NCBI GenBank assembly: GCA_029378245.1
Contig: JARKIF010000005.1
Coordinates: 558,001-622,000, forward strand
Direction of reading: 5' to 3'
Origin: Roridomyces roridus
Taxonomy: Eukaryota; Basidiomycota; Agaricomycetes; Agaricales; Mycenaceae
Length of the DNA stretch: 64,000 bases
The notes under the pieces were generated by a model that searched no databases, was not told the DNA's origin, and saw nothing but the letters and a program-made list of their open reading frames with translations. Positions 56,895-64,000 of the stretch are shown here, piece after piece; position 1 is the stretch's first letter, and every line of letters starts with the position of its first letter. The position numbers and the translations under genes are program-made.

Positions 56895-58273
56895 TCAATC
56901 ATCGTCGCTCTCATCGCTGGAAGAGTACTCGTCGTCACTGAAGCCAGCGAGCTGCCCCATAGAAAGCGGTCGCACAGGACCGTCTTCCGGCGCCTGAGGC
57001 AGCGCGTCGGCGAGGAAATCCTCCGGCTCGGACCCCTCTTCCTCTTCTTCCATCTCTGCTTCCATCTCTGCCGCAAAATCTTGGAGATCAATCTCTTGCG
57101 GTGCATCATCCTCTGCCGAAATCATGAGCGGCGCTGGAGGAACCTCGTCCCAGTCGTCCTCCGAATCAGAGGCCACAGCGATAGGTGACGCGGGTGGTGG
57201 TGGAGCCTTGATATTTTGCGGTGGTGGCGCAGGGGCTGGCGGAGGAACCCAATTAGACGTCCCTGGAAGGGCAAACGAAACGGGGGATGCTGCTCGTTTG
57301 GCACGTTTCGTGCTAGGACGCGTGACGTCGGGAAATTCTTCAACGTTGTCGTCCACATGCATGGGTAGCGCTGGTGGTAATGGTGGCGGCGGCGCGACCT
57401 TCTTCGTATTCTTACGCTGGGGTATGGGCTTCGTGGGCCGAGGAGCGACGACAGGTTCTGCACGCTGCTTTGGTGGTGGTGGAGCCCGCACTGGTTTGAC
57501 GGGAGGTGGGGGTGGGGGTGCAACGACTTCTTCAAGCTCGCCTTCCTCCTCCTCTTGTGGTACCGCTGTGAATTGTGTGGGCATGGTCCCATCATCCGGT
57601 TCTCCATCTGCATCCAGCAAAGAGTATGTCGCGTCATCCTCGACTCTGGTGACAGACGAGGACGCGGAAGGCGGTAAAGCTAGACTCAAGATTAATTGGG
57701 CAGTCCTAATGCAAGATTTCTGCGTACAGATGGTGCCCTTGCGATCATAAGTCAAGACGATGTATGATTCCAGTTTCTCCAGTTTGTACGACTGCATGGA
57801 AATGAATTCCGTGCTATTCGGTGAAGAGGATTGACGCACCCCCGTTTCCTCGTCGTATATAAGAACACAGTCGAACTCTTTCGCTGATGTTTCGTTTCCA
57901 TGATAGATGTAGGACTCGCCAGGCTAGTACCAGAGTGAGCCTGAGTACTGAAGCGGAGGAACCAATGTCACCGACTTGAGAACTCGCATGTTCGACGGCA
58001 ACCGTAGTAGCATCTTTATTTCGAGAGAGCTCAATGGTGCCAGGTTTCGTGTTGTCGACAGACGGGGGCTTGAAGTTGTCTAAGGTACATGAGTCGGGAG
58101 CACGATTGGGACAATAGCAACGCACAGCGAAATGAATAGAAATCCTTCTCTGGCGGACCACTGCGTTTGGCTGGAGGCGGGGGCGCGCCTTTGCGAGTCT
58201 TGAGGGCACGATTGAGCGAGGGGCCTATGGTGACTTCATGGCGGCCACGAGGAATCCAAGACGAGGACGCCAT
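56895..58273 (-). CDS. EAF-family transcription elongation factor
   Basis: EAF proteins bind ELL and stimulate RNA polymerase II elongation. The start MASSSWIPRGRHEVTIG leads into the EAF N-domain: FYSFR, then across an intron YNFKPPSVDNTKPGTIELS, ATTVAVEHASS, GESYIYHG, EFDCVLIYDEETG, YKLEKLESYIVLTYDRKG. The C-terminal half is Pro-rich (several PPPPP runs) then strongly acidic (EAEMEEEEEGSEPEDFL, SSSDESDDD), like the activation tail of animal EAF proteins. Other in-frame ATGs exist upstream to 58411; the one at 58271-58273 is chosen because the upstream residues overlap the GPI13 start and do not resemble EAF. The gene diverges from GPI13 across 94 bp. Confidence 0.82.
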
Positions 58274-58367
58274 GGGAGTTGACAAGAAGAGATCGGCACC
58301 CCCGCTTCGAGACTCTCCAAACCCCATTGGGCACAAGTGACAAAATGACCCGCTTACCGCTGCCAGC

Positions 58368-61300
58368 ATGGCCTTTTCAAAGGGCCTTGCCCTATTGTCC
58401 TTCCTTTTCATTGTCCATCTCGCAGGAATCTATCTATTCACGAGTGGCTTCCTACTCACCCGTCTCTCGCTTCCCGACTTTACGCAATGCCAGGACAAAA
58501 CCTGCGTCCTCCCTCCTACCCACAAACGCGCCGTTCTCTTGATAATAGACGCGCTTAGATTCGATTTTGTTTCACCAGACCCACCCATTCCGCCATCTCC
58601 CTTCCACCACGATATTTTGACCCTTCCGCGGGAGCTCACAGCAGCCAATCCGCGCAACTCATTCTTATTCAATGCGTACTCTGACCCTCCAACCGCGACG
58701 CTTCAGCGTATCAAGGCGCTGACCACGGGTTCGCTCCCTACATTCGTCGACATCGGAAACAATTTTGGTGGTTCCTCAATTGCTGAGGATTCCATAATGA
58801 AGCAACTAAAGCTGGCCGGAAAAAGGGTGAGCATGCAATTTCGTTCCTTGTTCGTGCTCTTGAACAGCGTCCAGGCAGCCTTCATGGGCGACGACACGTG
58901 GATGTCGGTGTTCCCAGATTCATTCCAGCCTAACATGTCGTTCCCGTACGACTCTTTCAACGTCGAGGATCTTCACACCGTCGACGAAGGTGTCATTAAA
59001 CATCTATTCCCACTACTCGAGGACGCGTCCAAGCCGTTTGATTTCCTCGTCGGCCACTTTCTCGGCGTGGATCATGTCGGACACAGGGTTGGCCCAGACC
59101 ACCCGAGTATGAAGGAAAAGCTGCAGCAAATGAATCAGCGTCTTGAAGGATGTCGTCGAGCTACTGGACGACGAGACTCTCCTCGTTGTCCTGGGAGATC
59201 ATGGCATGGATCGTTCCGGTGACCATGGAGGCGATGGGATTTTCGAGACCTCGTCCGCGATGTGGATATACAGCAAAGGTCCCGAGCTTTCCATTGACGC
59301 CTCGAATGTGCCCTCCGGTCTTCTCCAGTACACCACATTCCCCGGGGCACCAACTTCTCATCGATACATACAACAAATCGACATCGTGCCCACCCTTTCT
59401 CTCCTCCTCGGTCTTCCCATCCCCTTCAACAATCTTGGGACGATCATTCCAGAACTGTTTTGGCGCGACCAGATGGGAACTGGGTTAAGCGAGGCTCTCG
59501 CGATCAATGTTGCACAGATCAAGAGCTACCTCGACGCCTATCGTTCCAGCTCATCTGGAGGCGAACTTAACGAGGCGTGGCAAAGTCTGATTGCTGCCTG
59601 GACCACTTCGCAAACAGTCAGTTCGACGGCAGAACAGACCCTGACGAGCATGACGAACTATACGCGTCTTGCTCTCACGGCATGCCGCTCCATCTGGGCC
59701 CAGTTCAATGCGTTTTTCATGGGACTCGGCCTCGCGCTCCTCGCGATCGGTTCAATTGCGACCTGGGCCACATATTCCGGTTTGTTGGCGGTCGGAGACG
59801 ACTGGGAGTCCTGGCTCGGAGACCAGCTTTTGCGATACATGCGCGGAGCCGCCGTCGGATCTGTTTTGGGCATCCTTGTGTATCTCGTTCTCGGGGCATA
59901 TCTTCCGGGAATGGACGCCATGGACTGTATCCTCTTCCTTGCACCCTTCGCCTCCTGCGTCACCATGATTGCCACCTCGGCCCCCCGACTATCGTTTTCG
60001 ATGCTAAAATCGGTTCCTCTTCCTCTGGTGCTGCACACCGCCGCCTTTCTATCCAACTCATTCACGTTTTGGGAAGACCATTTGGTGCCATTCCTCTTGA
60101 TATCATCGATGGCACCCTTTGTGTTGCAAGGAGTCGCGGCCTCGTCGCCGAGATTGCGCTGGCGCATCTTGGGCTTCTCCGGTCTTTTTGCACTCTGCGT
60201 TCGTGCCATTTCAATGAGCACTGTTTGTCGTGAGGAGCAGCAACCATACTGCCACGTGACATACTATGCATCATTGTCGCTGCCTTCGCCTCCACTCCCA
60301 GTCTTGTATCTTGCGCTTCCCACAGCGATCGCCTTGCCCTGGGCTGTCCGCCGTTTCTTGAGGATATCAAGGTCTCATTTGGGTCTAGCGGAAGTATTCA
60401 TCCCTTGGATCCTCATGCCTACCTTGATCGTCGGAACCTTACATTGGCTGTTGGAGTGGGCAGATTCAGCGGGCGTTTCTGGGTCTGAATGGACACCAGT
60501 CGTGCGACTTACCCGGACGTGGCTCGTTCGATCTTCCCTCTTATTACTTGTCGGCGGCGGCTCTTTATGGTGGGCTATCCCACTGTGCCTCGACGTCGAG
60601 TCTCCGTCGACGAAACCAGGTGAAAAGCGACAAGTCAACATTGTTGGATACGCCAACGCATTTGGTTCATCGTATCTGCTGTTCTGGACCATCTTCCTCA
60701 GCCTGGTCTACACTACGACGCAATTGACGGGCCAGCTCGTCTTGGCATTAACAACGATCGCGTTGTTAGCTCACCTTGAGGTGGTGGACAGTGTCCGGGA
60801 CGTGCGAAGGATGGAGGCGTTGGCTGCTTCTAAACCTTCAGCGCTGCTTAAAGCGCTGGCGCATGCTCCCCTAGTTCCCATCCGTTTTTCGGACATTATG
60901 CCTGTCGCACTGCTTGGTTTGCATGCATTTTATGGAACGGGCCACCAGTCCACCATATCGTCGATCCAGTGGAAGTCGGCGTTTTTGCTTACGCCGACGA
61001 TGAACTTTGGGCTTTCCGCCGCTACGGTCACACTCAATTCATTCGGACCACTATTTTTGGCTGGGGTTGGCGTGCCGCTCCTTGCGTTGTGGAACAGGGC
61101 TCCGAAGGCGGGAGGAAAGACACGCGCGGATACGCAGGTGCAAGGCGAGAGCATAGTGGCTGGGCTGGGAGTTATGATGTATTATGGGAGTTTGCTGTTG
61201 GGGACAGCGGTCAGTGCCGCGATTTTGAGAAGGCATCTGATGGTGTGGAAGGTATTTGCGCCCAGGTTTATGGCGGCTGTAGTCGGGTTAGTTGTCGTGG

Positions 61301-61398
61301 ATGTGGGAGTACTTGTTGGCTTTGGGGCTGGAGTCCAGAGAGTGGGAGGCCGAGTTGCTCATGTATGCCGGGGAGTAGCTGCACAATTTGTTGCCTAG
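58368..61398 (+). CDS. GPI13: GPI ethanolamine phosphate transferase 3 (Gpi13/PIG-O), with a frame break
   Basis: Gpi13 adds ethanolamine phosphate to the third mannose of GPI anchors in the ER, the group later linked to protein. A signal anchor (LALLSFLFIVHLAGIYLF) precedes the alkaline-phosphatase-like lumenal domain: RAVLLIIDALRFDFV, DPPTATLQRIKALTTGSLPT, FVDIGNNFGG, FMGDDTWMSVFP, VGHFLGVDHVGHRVGPDHP, and metal-site LVVLGDHGMDRSGDHGGD. About 12 membrane segments follow, as in the family. One intron lies near 58828-58875. At 59139 the frame must lose one base (MNQ to VLKDVVELLDDETLL) and no plausible intron explains it. The rest runs open for over 750 codons. The gene is probably functional, with either an assembly indel or an unusual recoding site. 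Confidence 0.88.
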
Positions 61399-61465
61399 AA
61401 TCGATCGGTGGCGATACACATCTGTTTCTTACACTTCTCGTCACTCCGCATGGGTGTCGGCGACC

Positions 61466-63810
61466 ATGGCACCCACTCTCATCCAGACGCTGCTGAGCAA
61501 GCCGTCGAGGCGCTATGTTACCCCAGCCGCCCCGATTCAGAGGGACTACCACTCTAACAAGGCGACTATGCTCCAAATAGCCATGCAAATCGCCAATGAT
61601 GCCCCAACTTCGGAATACGTACGACGTCATTCTAACCTTCCAGGTTAAACCTGACTTCCCACAGAACGGAGGGACTCTTAATAGCACCCACGATAACGAC
61701 AGCGACGACGGCAGCGACGACCTATTCTACACCCCGCGCTCTTCCATTGTTGACGACCCAGACATGGCCGTCGTCATTGTTCCACCGCCCGCGAGATCAT
61801 CCAGGTCTCGCACTTCGAGCAGCATTATGATGAACATGGCTGTATTACTCGAGGAGGAAGAGGACCCACCTCCGAAACACGCTGCCCCCCATAGCAGGCT
61901 TTATGTCTCTCCTCCTTCGCGGTCAAGTAGTCGTACTCCCTCGTCGGTCACTTCTTCTGGTTCTTCTTCTGCGCATCGCCGAGCCCACACCACCGAGTCC
62001 TACACCCCTCCACCGCTACCTCCAGGCCCACCAGACCTGCCGTCGTATGGTACACCGGCATATACATCTCTTGTGATCCCACAAGCTCCAATCCCTCCCA
62101 GCCTCCCCACTCGCTCCTTGTCGCTATCCAAACGCATACGGACGTCCCTACGCAGCGAATCCGTCGATCTTACGCGTTCTCGTCTTCCTCAATCGACCAT
62201 GGCATCTGTCGAAGTCGTGGGCGGCCTTGCAGCGGGTTCTCAGTCGAACCAACCTCCGCGCCTCGGTTTCACACACTACCGCGCCCCTCCGACCGGGGTT
62301 CCAAAAGCCGGTGTGCTGGTCCAGGTTTGGGCCGTCGGGCTGGATTCAATCGACCTGCGCCTCCTTGGGTCACCCACTGTAACACGTACCACCGCCGACC
62401 TTACGCGATCCCGGGCACAAAGTTTCGGTCGATTCGTCGGGCGAACTCTGAGTCGCCGTACCGCATCTGATGCTGGCTCCATCTCTGACACAGAGTCCGT
62501 CAACGTTGCTCAGGTCGGATTCATTCCCGGCCGAAGTTTTGTTGGCCGCATTCTTGACTGTGGTTGGGACTTGCGCGAGGAAGTTGCTCGTCGAGGCGAG
62601 TGGGTGGTAGGGCTGTTGGATATCCGCAAGGTAAATCTGCACTTGCATTAATAATTTCTTTGTGCTAACTACGCGTAAGAGTGGCGCCCTCGCGGAATTT
62701 ATCACGGTTGACCGCCACCGGATCCATCGGGTCCCACATCCGACGGCCATTCCATCGTTGCCTTTACGGACTCCGACACCCCTGTCTTCGGCCTCGGATT
62801 CGCCGGCACCCTCAGTGTCTTTTCGAACCGACTCCCCTCCTTCATCCCGTCCTTCTTCTCGACAGCAGCACAGGCGCGTCAAATCGGCACCCCCTCCAGA
62901 ACGGGGTCTTACCCTGGAGGAGCTGGCGCTTTTGCCGCTGGGGCTCCCTGCATACCGTGCCGTACGAACACTCGTAGGCGTGACTGAGAGTTTTGCCAAG
63001 GAGGTCTGCGATCCGTGGGGCCAACAGGACATGCCGCTTGAGAGAACCATGTCGGAAAAAGTTCTCCGAGGTGGACGACGGCGGGCGCTGGTGTTGCAGG
63101 GCCACGCTGGGACTGGTGCGCTCGTTGCCAGGATGCTCGTATCCAACGGATGGCGGGTTTGCATACATGCGCCTGGATCGCTGTCACATGAGGCGGCGGA
63201 GGAGGAGACGGCGGAGGATAAGGCGCACATGGCTGCTGTACAAGCGCGTGTGCGTGCTTGGGGTGTCGAAGAGGTCGTTTTTGACGACGGTGGTGGGCCG
63301 GGGGAGTCGGGGGATGGAGGGGTTGGGGCGACGGCACGGGCGGTGGAACGGTTGATTGAAGACGGGGACTCGTTCGACGCGGTTGTCGATACTGTGGGCG
63401 GCCGGGCTGTTTGGGAGGCTGGAGAACGATTACTTGTCGGCAACGGCACTGGACGCAAACAGTTTACAACAACTGTGGGCGACTGGCCTGGGCGTCCCAT
63501 ACCGAGCGCCAAGGATAATTTCCGCGCTGGGTTGAGGGCTTTACGAGGGAGCCAGGCCGAAAAGGGGAAGAAGGGCAAGAAGAGTGAGGTGGGGTATGCG
63601 TGGGTGAGTGGGGCACAGGATGTTGATTGGGAAGGACAGGATGTGAGGGACTCGTTGGCGGCGCTGCTGAGTCTGGCTCGGGAAGGCGTACGGCCGTTGG
63701 TGGAGACGGAACCTTCGACGCTACCGTTTGAGCGAGCTACGGAGGTGTTTACGCCGCGAGATCGGAGTGTGCTGTGTGGAGGCAACGTCGTCGTTCGGGT
63801 TGCTGGATAA
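61466..63810 (+). CDS. MDR-like (GroES/Rossmann) oxidoreductase with a disordered N-terminal region
   Basis: The first exon reads MAPTLIQTLLSKPSRRYVTP and is spliced at 61618-61664 to NGGTLNSTHDNDSDDG. About 200 Ser/Pro-rich, Arg-containing residues follow before the MDR fold: RAPPTGVPKAGVLVQVWAVG, LDSIDLRLLG, then FIPGRSFVGRILDCGWDL, EEVARRGEWVVGLLDIRK, and after an intron SGALAEFITVDRHRIHRVP. The Rossmann part has RRRALVLQGHAGTGALVARM, FDAVVDTVGGRAVW. Ser/Pro-rich inserts interrupt both halves (e.g. after RVPHPTAIPSLPL). No zinc ligand set was seen, so it resembles quinone-oxidoreductase or Ast1-like members. Substrate unknown. The long antisense frame (62370-63785) is a shadow. Confidence 0.78.
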
Positions 63811-64000
63811 TATATGGGACACTCTACATATGTACTTATAATTTTTACAGATACACGATTTTGTATAGACTAGTACTTACACGGGAGAGCTTCGGATGGG
63901 CGAAACAATCGAGTCAGACTTGAGCCGGACCTAGAGCAGCTTTGGGATAATCTCAAAAAAAAAATGAAATACGCTTCTGTTCTGCAGCCAAACCGGCAGT
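63811..64000. other. 3' flank of the MDR-like gene
   Basis: AT-rich 3' region with a run of ten A at 63955-63964. No further gene is visible before the window ends. Confidence 0.5.

Noticed and set aside
57124..57750. 208-codon Gly-rich plus-strand frame
   Set aside because: Antisense of the Pro-rich part of the EAF gene.
59658..60221. 187-codon minus-strand frame in GPI13
   Set aside because: Lies opposite membrane-segment codons of a well-supported gene; no motif.
62370..63785. 471-codon open frame antisense to the MDR-like gene
   Set aside because: Composition mirrors the Ser/Pro codons of the real gene; no family motif, and the plus strand encodes an identifiable fold.

Overview
The window looks like nuclear DNA of a basidiomycete, most likely an agaricomycete. 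Genes lie densely on both strands. Most are broken by many GT-AG introns of about 45-55 nt, and the products are a fungal set (Erg27, Ssk1, a Pho85-type cyclin, an OPT transporter, Ser-rich secreted proteins, KDM3-type JmjC). No rRNA, tRNA, CRISPR array or intact transposon was recognised. Coordinates are start-to-stop spans including introns.

Layout. 0-8.7 kb: 3' part of NOP58, ERG27, a PCL-type cyclin and the cap-binding subunit CBP80. 8.9-13.9 kb: three mitochondrial genes in a row (a large intronless PPR-like protein, initiation factor IF3, an FAD/folate carrier). 14.4-21.3 kb: tRNA deaminase TAD2, two paralogous Ser-rich secreted proteins flanking an omega-like glutathione transferase, and an oligopeptide transporter. 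21.6-28.9 kb: PIF1 helicase, an NCBP3-like protein diverging from KRR1 across 41 bp, and a two-RRM hnRNP-like protein. 28.9-31 kb: no recognisable gene. 31-39 kb: a Ser/Pro-rich coiled-coil protein, purine nucleoside phosphorylase, ARS2/SERRATE and ESF2. 39-46.7 kb: SSK1, a KDM3-like JmjC protein and a WBP2-like GRAM protein. 47-56.8 kb: two successive tandem duplications (ferritin-like secreted proteins, then ALDH3-type aldehyde dehydrogenases). 56.9-63.8 kb: an EAF elongation factor diverging from GPI13, and an MDR-like oxidoreductase.

How the genes relate. Three partners of the nuclear cap-binding system (CBP80, an NCBP3-like protein, ARS2) lie within about 32 kb, with other nuclear RNA genes around them (NOP58, KRR1, ESF2, TAD2, the hnRNP-like gene). 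The ARS2 C-terminus keeps the tail that in animals binds the cap-binding complex. The NCBP3-like protein carries acidic LDAELDAF motifs resembling those of TREX export adaptors. The 47-57 kb block looks like a stress/detoxification region growing by local duplication.

Unusual gene structure. KRR1 can be read in frame only through a one-nucleotide exon between two well-formed ~50-nt introns, or by assuming a base is missing. Three introns (PIF1, SSK1, WBP2-like) are best read as GC-AG. ERG27, the KDM3-like gene and GPI13 show single-base frame breaks that introns do not explain; these may be assembly indels, and that possibility also limits confidence in the one-nucleotide exon.
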